From Saccharofermentans sp. (GTDB taxonomy: Bacteria > Bacillota_A > Clostridia > Saccharofermentanales > Saccharofermentanaceae): 36,910 bases of DNA. The notes beneath the pieces are model-generated. The model saw only the letters and a list, made by a program, of their open reading frames with translations. It was not told where the DNA came from and ran no database searches. Shown in pieces: positions 25,550 to 34,939 of the stretch. Positions within the stretch are counted from its first letter, which is position 1. Every line of letters begins with the position of its first letter. The DNA lies in contig JAILHX010000007.1 in assembly GCA_024695565.1 (NCBI GenBank), positions 1-36,910 of the forward strand. The letters run 5' to 3'. The translations under genes were made by a program, and so were the position numbers.

Positions 25550-25600
25550 AGGTTTTCTGCCGCCGATAATCGGACAAAAACCTCAAAAATCCTTTATTTT
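25550..25600 (+). terminator. Possible terminator after the thioesterase gene
   Basis: AGGTTTT (25550-25556) pairs with AAAACCT (25577-25583), enclosing CCGATAATCGG (25563-25573). A T-rich stretch appears only 8-17 bases later, so efficiency is doubtful. Confidence 0.35.
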
Positions 25601-25627
25601 ATGGCGCTTTTTCGAGGTCGTTTGATA

Positions 25628-25664
25628 CTCAAAGTTTGAGATTAGATTACAGCCGTGTTACAAT
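25628..25664 (+). promoter_or_regulatory. Promoter with palindrome over the -35, propeller gene
   Basis: TTGAGA (25636-25641), 17 bases, TACAAT (25659-25664) is a good sigma-A type promoter. The perfect palindrome CTCAAAGTTTGAG (25628-25640) overlaps the -35, so a repressor site is possible. Confidence 0.65.
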
Positions 25665-25706
25665 ATGCGTTAACTTTTTGAAAAGGGAACAAATTGAGGG
25701 GTATTT

Positions 25707-27596
25707 ATGTCGCGCGGTGACCAGTACATCGAGCCGGATAACAGCTATTATAAGCCTTCGAGGGATCATAACGAGGGTACAATGACCCTTGTGGTCATTA
25801 TCACTCTGCTTTTCGTATGTCTTACGGGTGTGCTTGCCGCGGTATATTTTAAGAAGACCACAGCAAAAGAGACTCTGGCCAACATCGATACCACTGACCA
25901 ATCAGGTTTTATCTCCGTAGCTTCACCCACGCCCACTCCGATGCTTCCCTTAGCTGACTATCAGAATCCTATTCTTTATCCCGCAACCGCATCTGTTTTT
26001 ATCGATCCCGAGGCTTCAGTTGTAGCTGAGTGCCAGCCTTCTGCCCGTGGAATCAATGAGACCGTAATGGTGAACGGTTCGGTTTTCGACGGCGATTACA
26101 GCAGAGAAGATCAGATATATATGGGAGATCCGCTTTACTACGGATCGATCCCCGGTATTTTCACATACAGAGGAAATAACTTCAGAAACAGCGCTTCCTA
26201 TGGTTATACGAATATCTACAGAGGCGCTCTTACCCAGAGATGGGAGTTTGACGGAATAGGCACCAAGCTTGCTTCGACCATGAACTTCGAGTGGTCAGGC
26301 GTCAGGTGGACGGGCCAGCCGCTGGTCGTTGAATGGCCGGCAGATGTCCGTCAGAACATGAACATGTACGATTCGGCCAAGCAGCAGCAGTCCCTTACTG
26401 AGGTTATCGTTGCAGCATTGGACGGCAAGGTATATTTCTTCAATCTGCAGAACGGCGAGCAGACCAGAGACCCGATCGATGTCGGAGTTTCCATCAAGGG
26501 AACACCTGCCATTGACCCGAGAGGACTGCCTATCCTTTATGTAGGACAGACCGATAACAACGGCGGTACGGTCTTCGGCATGTACATCTACTCGCTGATG
26601 GACGGCTCGCTCCTCTACTACTACGACGGTTCTGATGACGGCGCTTACAGAAGCAACTGGAATGCGTTTGACTCTTCACCGATCATCGACGGCAATTCGG
26701 ATACTCTTATCTGGCCGTGCGAGAACGGAATAATCTACACATTCAAACTCAATTCATCCTTCACGGGCGGTACCGTTACGGTATCACCTGAAGTTACGGG
26801 TTATAAGTATATGTTCAATGACAACGTAGGTTCCCATATGGGCGTCGAGAGTTCGATCGCCGTGTATGGCAACTACGGTTATTTCATGGATAATACGAAG
26901 AATCTGTGCTGCCTGGATCTCAATACGCTTGAGATGGTATGGACCAAGGTCTTGGGCGATGATTCCGACGTTACTCCCGTCGTTGATGAGGAAGACGGCA
27001 TACCCTATGTTTACATCGGTACGGAAGTGGATAACCAGGGCGGAACGGGCGAATACTGCGGTGCCGCTTATATCTATAAGATCAACGGTCTTACCGGCGA
27101 AGAGGTATGGCAGAATTCGATGTCCTGCTATACGTTTAACGGCGAGTCTTCTGATTCCGACCAGAGCGGCGGATGCTTCGGAAACATAATCATCGGCAAG
27201 GGCAAGATCTCAAATCTCGTTATTTTCTCATTTAGTATGACAAGCGCCCTTGCAAGCGGCAATAAAGTTGTTGCTTATGACAAGGTCTTGGGTACCGTTG
27301 TTTGGGAATATAATATGAACATCTATTCGTACAGTTCGCCTGTCGATTTCTACGATTCTGAGGGGAACGCGTATATCGTGATCTGCGATTCGATCGGACA
27401 GATCCACATGATAAGCGCGGAAGTCCTTCCCGAGGGACAGGAGAGACGTATTACATATATTCAGACCAGAAAGCACATTGGTCAGTCCAATGAGACTTCT
27501 TCGGGTATCTGTATTGAGGCGTCTCCGGTCGTTTACGAGGGAATGCTTGTCGTGGGAACGACTTCCGGAAGCGTATTCGGAGTTGCGATAGAATAA
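25707..27596 (+). CDS. Membrane-anchored PQQ-like beta-propeller protein
   Basis: The 629-residue product has a short cytoplasmic N-terminus, one membrane helix at about residues 27-48, a T/P linker (SPTPTPMLP) and a large external domain. That domain carries repeated blades of the PQQ/quinoprotein type, for example LTQRWEFDG, EVIVAALDGKVYFFNLQNGE, IIYTFKLNSS, NLCCLDLNTLEMVWTKVLG, INGLTGEEVWQ and VVAYDKVLGTVVWEYN. Propellers of this kind often act as scaffolds or sensors (BamB-like) rather than enzymes, and I see no cofactor site. GAGGGG lies 5 bases before the ATG. The next gene starts 9 bases after the stop, so both are probably co-expressed. Function is unknown. Confidence 0.85.
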   Translation: MSRGDQYIEPDNSYYKPSRDHNEGTMTLVVIITLLFVCLTGVLAAVYFKKTTAKETLANIDTTDQSGFISVASPTPTPMLPLADYQNPILYPATASVFIDPEASVVAECQPSARGINETVMVNGSVFDGDYSREDQIYMGDPLYYGSIPGIFTYRGNNFRNSASYGYTNIYRGALTQRWEFDGIGTKLASTMNFEWSGVRWTGQPLVVEWPADVRQNMNMYDSAKQQQSLTEVIVAALDGKVYFFNLQNGEQTRDPIDVGVSIKGTPAIDPRGLPILYVGQTDNNGGTVFGMYIYSLMDGSLLYYYDGSDDGAYRSNWNAFDSSPIIDGNSDTLIWPCENGIIYTFKLNSSFTGGTVTVSPEVTGYKYMFNDNVGSHMGVESSIAVYGNYGYFMDNTKNLCCLDLNTLEMVWTKVLGDDSDVTPVVDEEDGIPYVYIGTEVDNQGGTGEYCGAAYIYKINGLTGEEVWQNSMSCYTFNGESSDSDQSGGCFGNIIIGKGKISNLVIFSFSMTSALASGNKVVAYDKVLGTVVWEYNMNIYSYSSPVDFYDSEGNAYIVICDSIGQIHMISAEVLPEGQERRITYIQTRKHIGQSNETSSGICIEASPVVYEGMLVVGTTSGSVFGVAIE

Positions 27597-27605
27597 GGAG
27601 CAGTA

Positions 27606-28016
27606 ATGGACTTTGAGAAAGCGTACGGAGCTATAACTGTTTTGGAGGTCGAGATCAGGACCTTTGCAAACGAGGGTTATGCGGTGAAGTATGATTTCGG
27701 ACGCAAGGTTATTTCCTGGCGTGATAATTACATGTGGAACAACAATTTCACGAGATCCATCAATGATGCGAATATGGCACTCATCAAGGAGAAGCTCCCT
27801 GAATCAGGCATGCTCGAGTGGATGCACGGTTATAACCTCGGACTGACCGATGAGTACGGCGATAAGACAGCGATTCCGGGTGAATGGAAGATCGAAGTTG
27901 AGTTCAAGGATAAGTCACGAATGAAGGCAGGTGCCGAGCAGCATTTCCCGAAGAAGTGGAAGAACCTTAAGAGCTTGATCGAAGCGACAGCAGGCTGCAG
28001 TTTTGTTTTGAGATAA
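27606..28016 (+). CDS. Small soluble protein of unknown function
   Basis: A 136-residue protein without signal peptide or membrane segment. It is rich in aromatic residues and charged residues (WRDNYMWNNNF, GMLEWMHGYNLG, FPKKWKNLKSLIEA). I do not recognise a family. AAGGAG at 27596-27601 precedes the ATG by 4 bases, and it shares a transcript with the propeller protein gene, closed by the terminator at 28049. Codon use resembles neighbouring genes, so it is probably a real gene. Confidence 0.7.
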   Translation: MDFEKAYGAITVLEVEIRTFANEGYAVKYDFGRKVISWRDNYMWNNNFTRSINDANMALIKEKLPESGMLEWMHGYNLGLTDEYGDKTAIPGEWKIEVEFKDKSRMKAGAEQHFPKKWKNLKSLIEATAGCSFVLR

Positions 28017-28048
28017 CGGTCTTTTCCGGGAATGGAAGATCAGGGGTG

Positions 28049-28075
28049 GCAGGCATCAGGCCTGCTTTATTATTT
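28049..28075 (+). terminator. Terminator of the propeller protein unit
   Basis: GCAGGC (28049-28054) pairs with GCCTGC (28060-28065) over ATCAG, followed by TTTATTATTTAT. Confidence 0.7.
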
Positions 28076-28163
28076 ATAATATAGCCTTTAACCCCTTGTA
28101 TGTGATAAAATCAAACAGTATGTCCGAAGATATAATTGGACATGCGAAGATAGGAGAGAGATT

Positions 28164-28772
28164 TTGGATTATCTGGAAGGTTTATTGCTCGGAAAGCTTT
28201 GGAGCGATACAGATTATGAGAACCGCAGACACTTCGGTCTGTTCGTTATCTATGGCCTTCTTGTCGATGCCATCATCTTATATCTCTACATCTTAGGTCA
28301 GGGCCTTTTGGGATTCGGCAGCATAGGTCCTATCCACATTGCGATCTTCGTATTGCTGTTCCTGGCCAATCCTTTTATCTGTTTCAGATATTATCGAATG
28401 CCCTTGTGGGGCAAATGTATTATTCTGATCGTAAAGATTTTCAAATCTTATCTGATCGTCAGCTATACAGTCAGTCTTCTTCTTCCGAAGCTCACGGTTA
28501 AGGTTGATGATCTTCAGGATTTTCTCATCGGTTATCTCAACAGCACGCTTGAGACATATACTGAGAAATTCCAGGCAAGTGCAGGTTCTTTCTCAACGGT
28601 ATTGGGAGTTCTTGCAGGCGGCGTTCACGTCGTTGGTGTCGTATTGCTCCTCGCTCTGGCAGCAATCGTCATCCCGAGCCTTATCTATCTGGCAGTTAAG
28701 ATCGTCCAGTACGTTTGGGACTGGGTCGTAAACACATTAATTATCAAGAGGTTTTTCCCTCAGAGGAAATAA
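28164..28772 (+). CDS. Multi-pass membrane protein of unknown function
   Basis: A 202-residue protein with hydrophobic segments at about residues 24-50, 55-75, 82-108 and 143-188, and a basic C-terminus (KRFFPQRK). I do not recognise a family. The start is a TTG at 28164, with AGGAG at 28152-28156 seven bases upstream; no ATG gives the same frame near the binding site. It is followed directly by the uridine-kinase-like gene, with the AAGGAGG sequence overlapping its stop codon. Confidence 0.7.
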   Translation: MDYLEGLLLGKLWSDTDYENRRHFGLFVIYGLLVDAIILYLYILGQGLLGFGSIGPIHIAIFVLLFLANPFICFRYYRMPLWGKCIILIVKIFKSYLIVSYTVSLLLPKLTVKVDDLQDFLIGYLNSTLETYTEKFQASAGSFSTVLGVLAGGVHVVGVVLLLALAAIVIPSLIYLAVKIVQYVWDWVVNTLIIKRFFPQRK

Positions 28773-28792
28773 GGAGGCACAAGGAAGTACTT

Positions 28793-29806
28793 ATGGCTGA
28801 GCTTAGAGACAAGATCGATATAACGGTTGAAGAGCTCGAGGAATCCCTCGGCGCCGTAAGACTACCACGCTTTATCGCAGAATCCGAGAGCGCTTTCGTT
28901 GCCAGGATCGATGCGATCTGTGATGAGATCTGTTCTGATCCCAACAAGAGAGCGGTATTCGTATCAGGCCCCACTTCTTCCGGAAAGACAACATTCACAT
29001 TAAGACTTTCCAACACGATCAATGCCAGAGGCCGCAAGGCTTTCCACTTATCTCTTGATGACTACTACAATCTCAAGAGTCTTAAGTGCGATAAGGACGG
29101 CAGACCGGATTTTGAGACGATCGATGCTCTCGACGTCGACAGGATCCAGAGAGACATCAAGGCTCTCTTGGAGGGTGAGACAGTTGTTCCCCCGTTCTTC
29201 GACTTCATCACGAGAACACCTATGGAAGGCGATCCCAAAAATGCAATCTGCCTGGGTGATGACGGCGTTCTGGTCGTGGAAGGACTTCACGGTCTCTCAC
29301 CGAGGATCTCGGGTGATTTTTCTTCCGACAAGTGCTCGAAAGTTTTCATCATGCCCTACGGAAATGTTTACTGTGATTACAAGCTGATGGACAGCAACGA
29401 GATAAGGCTGCTTCGAAGGATCATCAGGGATTACCGCCACAGAAGCGCACATGCACTTGCCACTATCGATTACTGGCCCATGATCCAGAGATCCGAAGAG
29501 AAGTACTATGAGGAATACCTCACTTGTGCCGATTACCATGTCAATTCATTCCTTGCATATGAGAGTCTCATAATAGCGCCTATGGCGATGGGAGACATCA
29601 AGGAAGCTCTTGATAAAGCTCTGCACGGTTCCATCGAACCTAGTGTCTTCATGGAGAAGTCACCTTCAGGCAAGGCTTTTGCCGACCTCTCGGCAGCACT
29701 CGTAAAGGCTAACAAGCTCATGGGAGATCTGGGTAAGATCCCGGTAATAAGTCCCGATCAGGTACCGGCTGAATCCATTCTTAATGAATTCATCTCGGCA
29801 CACTGA
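28793..29806 (+). CDS. Uridine kinase-like P-loop kinase
   Basis: The 337-residue product belongs to the phosphoribulokinase/uridine kinase family. An N-terminal extension of about 60 residues precedes the P-loop GPTSSGKTTF. Next are HLSLDDYY (substrate Asp), FETIDALDVDRI, a segment VPPFFDF and a Walker B-like VLVVEGLHGL, then LRRIIRDYRHR. This matches the kinase half of the larger clostridial nucleoside kinases that carry a TGS domain, which is missing here. Phosphorylation of uridine or cytidine is likely but unproven. I chose ATG 28793 with AAGGAAG 5 bases upstream; an upstream TTG at 28715 would overlap the previous gene by 58 bases. Confidence 0.85.
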   Translation: MAELRDKIDITVEELEESLGAVRLPRFIAESESAFVARIDAICDEICSDPNKRAVFVSGPTSSGKTTFTLRLSNTINARGRKAFHLSLDDYYNLKSLKCDKDGRPDFETIDALDVDRIQRDIKALLEGETVVPPFFDFITRTPMEGDPKNAICLGDDGVLVVEGLHGLSPRISGDFSSDKCSKVFIMPYGNVYCDYKLMDSNEIRLLRRIIRDYRHRSAHALATIDYWPMIQRSEEKYYEEYLTCADYHVNSFLAYESLIIAPMAMGDIKEALDKALHGSIEPSVFMEKSPSGKAFADLSAALVKANKLMGDLGKIPVISPDQVPAESILNEFISAH

Positions 29807-29830
29807 CATCTCGTATAAAGGAGGCAGATA

Positions 29831-30805
29831 ATGCCTATTAGAATAGCTGACAATCTTCCGGCAAGGCACATCCTTGAGCAGGAAAGAATATTCGTTATGG
29901 AGGAGAACAGGGCGCTGTCTCAGGACATCCGTCCCATCAAGATAGTTATCCTCAATCTCATGCCCGATAAATCGACTACGGAGACCCAGCTCTTAAGAGC
30001 CCTGTCCAATTCTCCGATCCAGGTCGATGTCGAGCTTCTGTTTACCAAGACACATCAATCGAAGAACACTCCGGCTGAGCACCTTTTGAAGTTCTACAAG
30101 ACCTTCGATGAGGTCTCCGACGAGTTCTTTGACGGCATGATCATTACCGGCGCACCCATCGAGAAGCTTCCTTTTGAGGAAGTCGATTACTGGCCGGAAT
30201 TAGTGGAGATCATGGAGTGGAGTAAGACTCACGTTTACTCGACACTTCATCTTTGCTGGGGCGCATTTGCAGGTCTTTACTACCATTACGGAATTCCCAA
30301 GATCGTTCTCGATAAGAAGGTGTTCGGTGTTTTCGAGCACTCCATGACATGGTCAAGACCCGTAAAGCTCTTCAGGGGCTTTGACGATATCTTCTACGTA
30401 CCTCATTCACGCTACACGGAAGTCAGGCGCGAAGACGTGGAGAAGAGGAGCGATCTGAGGATCTTATCCGAATCCGAAGAGTGCGGTATCTACGCGATAT
30501 CGGATCTTCACGGCAGACAGTTCTTCATCACGGGTCACTCGGAGTACGACAAAGACACGCTCGACAAGGAGTACAAGAGAGACTTGAACGCCGGCCTTAC
30601 CGACGTCGATCTTCCGAAGAATTACTACGTCAATGACGACCCTGCACAGGGACCGCTCTTAAGATGGAGATCTTCTGCGACGCTGATGTATACGAACTGG
30701 CTCAACTACTACGTATATCAGGAGACACCGTTCGATATCAGCTCGATCAAGAGCATCCGCAACGAAGACCTGATCCCTAACAGGGACTTGGAGAAGAATG
30801 GCTGA
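29831..30805 (+). CDS. metA: Homoserine O-acetyltransferase, MetA family
   Basis: This 324-residue enzyme acylates homoserine, the first committed step of methionine synthesis. The catalytic cysteine is C142 in [10 protein letters not shown], and the His/Glu pair lies in TGHSEYD near residues 236-238. PHSRYTEV and the C-terminal [18 protein letters not shown] are family hallmarks. Residue 111, in [10 protein letters not shown], is glutamate. In characterised MetA enzymes Glu at this position favours acetyl-CoA while Gly favours succinyl-CoA, so I call an acetyltransferase. AAGGAGG lies 6 bases before the ATG. There is only a 24-base gap upstream, leaving no room for a SAM riboswitch, and nnrD overlaps its end by 8 bases. 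Confidence 0.94.
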   Translation: MPIRIADNLPARHILEQERIFVMEENRALSQDIRPIKIVILNLMPDKSTTETQLLRALSNSPIQVDVELLFTKTHQSKNTPAEHLLKFYKTFDEVSDEFFDGMIITGAPIEKLPFEEVDYWPELVEIMEWSKTHVYSTLHLCWGAFAGLYYHYGIPKIVLDKKVFGVFEHSMTWSRPVKLFRGFDDIFYVPHSRYTEVRREDVEKRSDLRILSESEECGIYAISDLHGRQFFITGHSEYDKDTLDKEYKRDLNAGLTDVDLPKNYYVNDDPAQGPLLRWRSSATLMYTNWLNYYVYQETPFDISSIKSIRNEDLIPNRDLEKNG

Positions 30806-31679
30806 GACCTTAAATCTTGACAGTGAACTCATTAGGGGATTTGAACCCAAAAGACCTTCTGACGGACACAAGAACACGTTCGGCCAGGCGCTTATCTGTG
30901 CAGGTTCCGAATACATGACCGGTGCCGCAGTTTTGGCATGCGGTGCAGCTCTAAGGTCAGGCGCAGGCCTCGTTAAGGTGTTCTCGGAGGATAAGACCCT
31001 TAATGCCGTAAGCTGCAATGAGCCTTGCGCGTTGCTCGAAGCAAGACCTGCATCGACTGCTGAACTTCTAAAAAAAGCAACAGCACTCTGCGATAAGTCT
31101 GATGCCGTTCTAATCGGTCCCGGCATTCCCGCTGACTTCAAAGACATGGAAGCCTTGACAGAAGTCTTCTTAAGCAGGGCAAAGAACGTCGTTCTGGACG
31201 CAGGCGCGCTTACAGGCAAGCCCGATGTCTTATCAAGGCTGACGGAGAGCTTTAAGTCCAGGGATATCCCTGCCGTTATCACTCCTCACATGGGTGAGTT
31301 TGCGAGGATGTTAAGGCTTGAGGCTTCTGAGGTTTCCGTTAACGCAGAAGAACTCGCGCTTAAGTTTGCGATTGAAAACAACGTTGTTGTCGTTCTCAAG
31401 AGCGCGAAAACAATCATTGCCACACCTGACGGCAGGCTCTTTGTAAATGACGCTGCGAACAGCGGACTTGCCAAGGGCGGTTCGGGCGATGTCCTGGCAG
31501 GACTTCTGACAGGATTACTGGCGCAGGGCATGGAACCCTATAAGGCTGCCTGCGCTGCTGTGTTTATACATTCTAAATCGGGAGAATCCGCTGCTGCCGA
31601 ACTCGGCGAGAGATACATGCTTCCCGAAGATCTTATAGTTTATCTGCCTGACGGATATTTAGAGGCAGGGTGGAGATGA
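30798..31679 (+). CDS. nnrD: ADP-dependent NAD(P)H-hydrate dehydratase
   Basis: This 293-residue ribokinase-fold enzyme repairs hydrated NAD(P)H. Motifs include [29 protein letters not shown] near the start, [15 protein letters not shown] and the nucleotide-binding [15 protein letters not shown] in the C-terminal third. It is the stand-alone dehydratase: the NnrE epimerase domain, fused N-terminally in many bacteria, is absent here and not seen in this window. The ATG overlaps metA by 8 bases, implying translational coupling. Alanine racemase follows 9 bases later, an arrangement known in other Firmicutes. Confidence 0.93.
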   Translation: MAETLNLDSELIRGFEPKRPSDGHKNTFGQALICAGSEYMTGAAVLACGAALRSGAGLVKVFSEDKTLNAVSCNEPCALLEARPASTAELLKKATALCDKSDAVLIGPGIPADFKDMEALTEVFLSRAKNVVLDAGALTGKPDVLSRLTESFKSRDIPAVITPHMGEFARMLRLEASEVSVNAEELALKFAIENNVVVVLKSAKTIIATPDGRLFVNDAANSGLAKGGSGDVLAGLLTGLLAQGMEPYKAACAAVFIHSKSGESAAAELGERYMLPEDLIVYLPDGYLEAGWR

Positions 31680-31688
31680 GTTACTGAT

Positions 31689-32834
31689 ATGGAGAACCGT
31701 TTAGGTACTGACAGCATTTTTGACCGTTCATGCGTTGAGATCGATCTTGACGCACTGAAGCATAACTTCGAAGAGATCAAGAAGGCGACGACTCCGGGCA
31801 CAGGGATCCTCGCCGTTGTTAAGGCTGATGCTTACGGCCATGGCGCACTTGAGACTGCAAAGACCCTGATAGATTCGGGCGCAGCAGGCCTATGCCTTGC
31901 AACCATCGATGAGGCAGTCGAATTAAGAAAGCACGGAATCGACGTTCCCATGATGACCTTAGGCTTTACCGATCCTTCCAGATTCAAGGATGCGGTCAGA
32001 TATGAAGTCGAGCAGGCTGTCTATTCCTATGAGATCGCCAAGGCATTGTCCGATGAAGCGGTCAAGGCGGGAAAGACATGCAGGATACACATCAAGCTCG
32101 ATACCGGCATGGGCAGGATCGGATTTAAGACCGACGGATCTGAGACTGAAGAGATTGTTAAGTCATGCACGCTTCCGGGAATCGAACCTTACGGAGTTTT
32201 CTCGCATTTTGCGGTTGCTGATACCGATGACGACGAGTACACGAAGTACCAGTACGGTCAGTTCATGAAGCAGATCGAAGAGCTCGAGGGCAGAGGAATA
32301 CGCTTTACCAAGAGACATATATGCAATAGTGCCGGGATCTTAAGATTCCCCGAGATGCACTTAGACCTCGTAAGAGCAGGCATTATCCTCTATGGCCTCA
32401 TGCCGCCCGGATGCCCGAAGCCTGTCGTTGATATTGAGCTTAAGCCTGTCATGAATTGGTATGCGAAGGTCATTCATGTTAAGACCGTTCCTGCAGGAAC
32501 CTCGGTAAGCTACGGCAGACACTTCACGGCCACGAAGGAGACCGAGGTCACAACTGTCGGGATCGGTTATGCTGACGGACTATCAAGAAGGCTCTCTAAC
32601 GGCTTCGAACTTATTATCGGAGGCAAGAGGTGCCCCATCATCGGCAATATCTGCATGGATATGTGCATGGTCGATACGACTGATCTTGAGACAAGGCCTA
32701 AGATCGGGGATAAGGTAGTGGTTTTCGGAAACACGAGATCGGCAGACGAGCTCGCTGAGCGCCTCGGGACGATCAATTACGAGATAACCTGCGATGTCGG
32801 AAAGAGAGTAAGAAGGATATACGTCGGAGGATAA
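31689..32834 (+). CDS. alr: Alanine racemase
   Basis: This 381-residue PLP enzyme makes D-alanine for peptidoglycan. The PLP lysine is K45 in VVKADAYGHGA. KLDTGMGRIGF and HICNSAGIL are typical barrel segments, and SVSYGRHF carries the second catalytic tyrosine region. GNICMDMCMVD is in the C-terminal domain. Length is normal. It follows nnrD by 9 bases and ends the metA unit. No clear terminator separates it from secY. Confidence 0.96.
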   Translation: MENRLGTDSIFDRSCVEIDLDALKHNFEEIKKATTPGTGILAVVKADAYGHGALETAKTLIDSGAAGLCLATIDEAVELRKHGIDVPMMTLGFTDPSRFKDAVRYEVEQAVYSYEIAKALSDEAVKAGKTCRIHIKLDTGMGRIGFKTDGSETEEIVKSCTLPGIEPYGVFSHFAVADTDDDEYTKYQYGQFMKQIEELEGRGIRFTKRHICNSAGILRFPEMHLDLVRAGIILYGLMPPGCPKPVVDIELKPVMNWYAKVIHVKTVPAGTSVSYGRHFTATKETEVTTVGIGYADGLSRRLSNGFELIIGGKRCPIIGNICMDMCMVDTTDLETRPKIGDKVVVFGNTRSADELAERLGTINYEITCDVGKRVRRIYVGG

Positions 32835-32866
32835 TCGTAGCAGAATCCCTATATATATAATAATTC

Positions 32867-32898
32867 TTGATGAAAAATCACGGGAATTGCGATATAAT
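32867..32898 (+). promoter_or_regulatory. Probable promoter of secY
   Basis: TATAAT at 32893-32898 is a perfect -10. TTGATG at 32867-32872 is the best -35, but the 20-base spacer is long. A separate promoter fits the lack of an upstream ribosomal gene. Confidence 0.5.
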
Positions 32899-32939
32899 AC
32901 TTGCGCTTTATTTACATGAACTAAGGAGAAAGCCAATTA

Positions 32940-34253
32940 ATGAGCACTTTGGTGAATAGCTTTAAGACACCGGAAACAAGGAAGAAGATCCTCTTCACAT
33001 TCCTTATCGTATCCGTTCTTTGTCTGCTCACGATCGTTCCGATCCCCGGACTTAATCATGGAGCTGCTTCCGCAGCAGTCAATGACTGGGGTGACATGGG
33101 TACGGTCATCAACATTCTTTCAGGACATGCTCTTAGTAACGTCTCAATCACAAGTCTCGGTATATATCCGTTCCTCGTAGCATCAATCGTTATGCAGATC
33201 GTTGTTATCGCAGTTCCGAAGCTCAGGAACCTCTCGCAGATGGGTGAAGAGGGAACAAAGAAGATCACCAAGCTCACCAGGATCGCTTCGATCGGTGCAA
33301 GCGTTCTTTTCGCAGCTCTTTACTGCGTAGGCATGAGAAATGCAGTTACAACACAGATCAATTACTGGCTCGCCATCGTTATCGCAGGTCTGACTGTCGC
33401 AGTAGGCAGTGCATTCTGCGGCTGGTGCGTAGAGCTTATCAATAACAAGGGCATCGGCGACGGCCTCACGGTCATCATCGTTGCAAGCATCGTAAGACAC
33501 ATCCCGAGCGGCTTCATAAGCCTGTTCAATAATTCAGATGCAGTCCTCGGAAGGATTCCTGCCATCTGCATTGCAGTCTTCGGATGCGCACTCTTTATCG
33601 GCGCCATCTTCCTCGCAATCCTCTTTAATATGGGCGAGAAGAAGATCCGCATCATCTTCTCCAAGAGAACAGTCGGAATGAAGCAGTACGGCATGCAGAA
33701 TCAGGTCATCCCGCTCAAGGTTACCCAGGCAGGAATCATGCCCGTTATCTACACACTGGTTATCACACTGCTTCCTTCTGCGATCTTTGCAATGGTTGTT
33801 CCCGGAACGGATATCGCATGGGTAGAGATGTTCAAGAACTTCTTCACCAACGTATCCTTCATTCCGTTCTTCATCATTTTCGTAGTCTTCTTTGTATATG
33901 TATTCTCAATGATGCAGTTCAATCCTATCGATATGTCCAGCCAGATCAGGGAGAACGGGGGATATATCCAGGGCTTAAAGCCCGGCAGACCGACTGCACA
34001 GTACCTGTTGAATATGTTCAGCAATCTTAATCTTGCAGATAACGCTTATCTCATTATTGTCTGCGTTATTCCTTTGATCCTTAATTTTATTCCCGGTCTT
34101 AGCGGCATATGCTTCGCAGGCATCGGTCTTGTACTTCTTGCAGGCGGATTCATCGAGATGAAGACACTTCTCGATAATGCTCTTAAGGCAGAGGAAGAGA
34201 AGGCAAAGGCAGCAGGCAAAGACAAGAAGCGTAAGAATTACAACAAAAAGTAA
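32940..34253 (+). CDS. secY: Preprotein translocase subunit SecY
   Basis: This 437-residue protein forms the protein-conducting channel with SecE and SecG. About ten membrane helices alternate with the usual loops. The N-terminal segment ends in IVPIPGLN, the cytoplasmic loop FSKRTVGMKQYG follows helix 5-6, and the C-terminal helix is followed by a lysine-rich tail. AAGGAG at 32923-32928 is 11 bases before the ATG. In most bacteria secY follows rplO in the spc operon, but here the upstream neighbour is alr. adk follows 13 bases later. Confidence 0.97.
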   Translation: MSTLVNSFKTPETRKKILFTFLIVSVLCLLTIVPIPGLNHGAASAAVNDWGDMGTVINILSGHALSNVSITSLGIYPFLVASIVMQIVVIAVPKLRNLSQMGEEGTKKITKLTRIASIGASVLFAALYCVGMRNAVTTQINYWLAIVIAGLTVAVGSAFCGWCVELINNKGIGDGLTVIIVASIVRHIPSGFISLFNNSDAVLGRIPAICIAVFGCALFIGAIFLAILFNMGEKKIRIIFSKRTVGMKQYGMQNQVIPLKVTQAGIMPVIYTLVITLLPSAIFAMVVPGTDIAWVEMFKNFFTNVSFIPFFIIFVVFFVYVFSMMQFNPIDMSSQIRENGGYIQGLKPGRPTAQYLLNMFSNLNLADNAYLIIVCVIPLILNFIPGLSGICFAGIGLVLLAGGFIEMKTLLDNALKAEEEKAKAAGKDKKRKNYNKK

Positions 34254-34266
34254 GGGAGGAACAATT

Positions 34267-34920
34267 ATGAATCTGATCATTCTCGGTGCACCCGGTTCAG
34301 GCAAAGGCACATCAGCAACAGTTTTAAGAGAGAAGTTTGATCTTGCTCACATCTCCACGGGCGATCTTTTCAGATACAACATCAAAGAGAACACTCCCCT
34401 CGGAATCGAAGCAAAGTCTTTCATCGACAAGGGAGCTCTCGTTCCCGATGACGTTACCATCAGAATGGTGGAAGACCGTCTCTCCAATCCCGACTGCGAG
34501 AAGGGCTACATCCTTGACGGCTTCCCCAGAAATATCGCTCAGGCCAAGGCTCTCGATGAGATGCTCGCTGCCAAGGGTTCGAAGATCGATGCAGTCGTTT
34601 ACGTAATCTGTGACGATGAGACCATCATGGACAGAGTTACAACAAGACGTGTCTGCGAGAAGTGCGGCGCAAGCTTCAATGTTAAGTACATGCCCACTAA
34701 GGTTGAAGGCGTCTGCGACGTCTGCGGCGGCAACGTTATCCAGAGATCTGACGATAACCCTGAGACAGTAGCCAAGAGACTTGAGACATACAGAGTTAAC
34801 ACCCAGCCCCTTATCGATTTCTACAATGAGAGAGGGATCATCGTTGAGGGCGACAACAATGTAAGCTCAGAAGCCTGCATCGCTTCCATCGAAGCAGGTC
34901 TTAAGAATTTAGGACTCTAA
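34267..34920 (+). CDS. adk: Adenylate kinase, zinc-LID type
   Basis: This 217-residue enzyme interconverts 2 ADP with ATP and AMP. The P-loop GAPGSGKGT is at residues 7-15, and HISTGDLFR and LDGFPRN bind AMP. The LID carries four cysteines, C130, C133, C150 and C153, the structural zinc site of Gram-positive enzymes. I chose ATG 34267 with GGGAGG at 34254-34259; a longer in-frame start would run back into secY. It is co-transcribed with secY and map. Confidence 0.97.
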   Translation: MNLIILGAPGSGKGTSATVLREKFDLAHISTGDLFRYNIKENTPLGIEAKSFIDKGALVPDDVTIRMVEDRLSNPDCEKGYILDGFPRNIAQAKALDEMLAAKGSKIDAVVYVICDDETIMDRVTTRRVCEKCGASFNVKYMPTKVEGVCDVCGGNVIQRSDDNPETVAKRLETYRVNTQPLIDFYNERGIIVEGDNNVSSEACIASIEAGLKNLGL

Positions 34921-34939
34921 TTAGAAAAAGGTATTATAA

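Noticed and set aside
29807..29830. SAM riboswitch ahead of metA
   Set aside because: Only 24 bases lie between the kinase stop and the metA start, all taken by the ribosome binding site.
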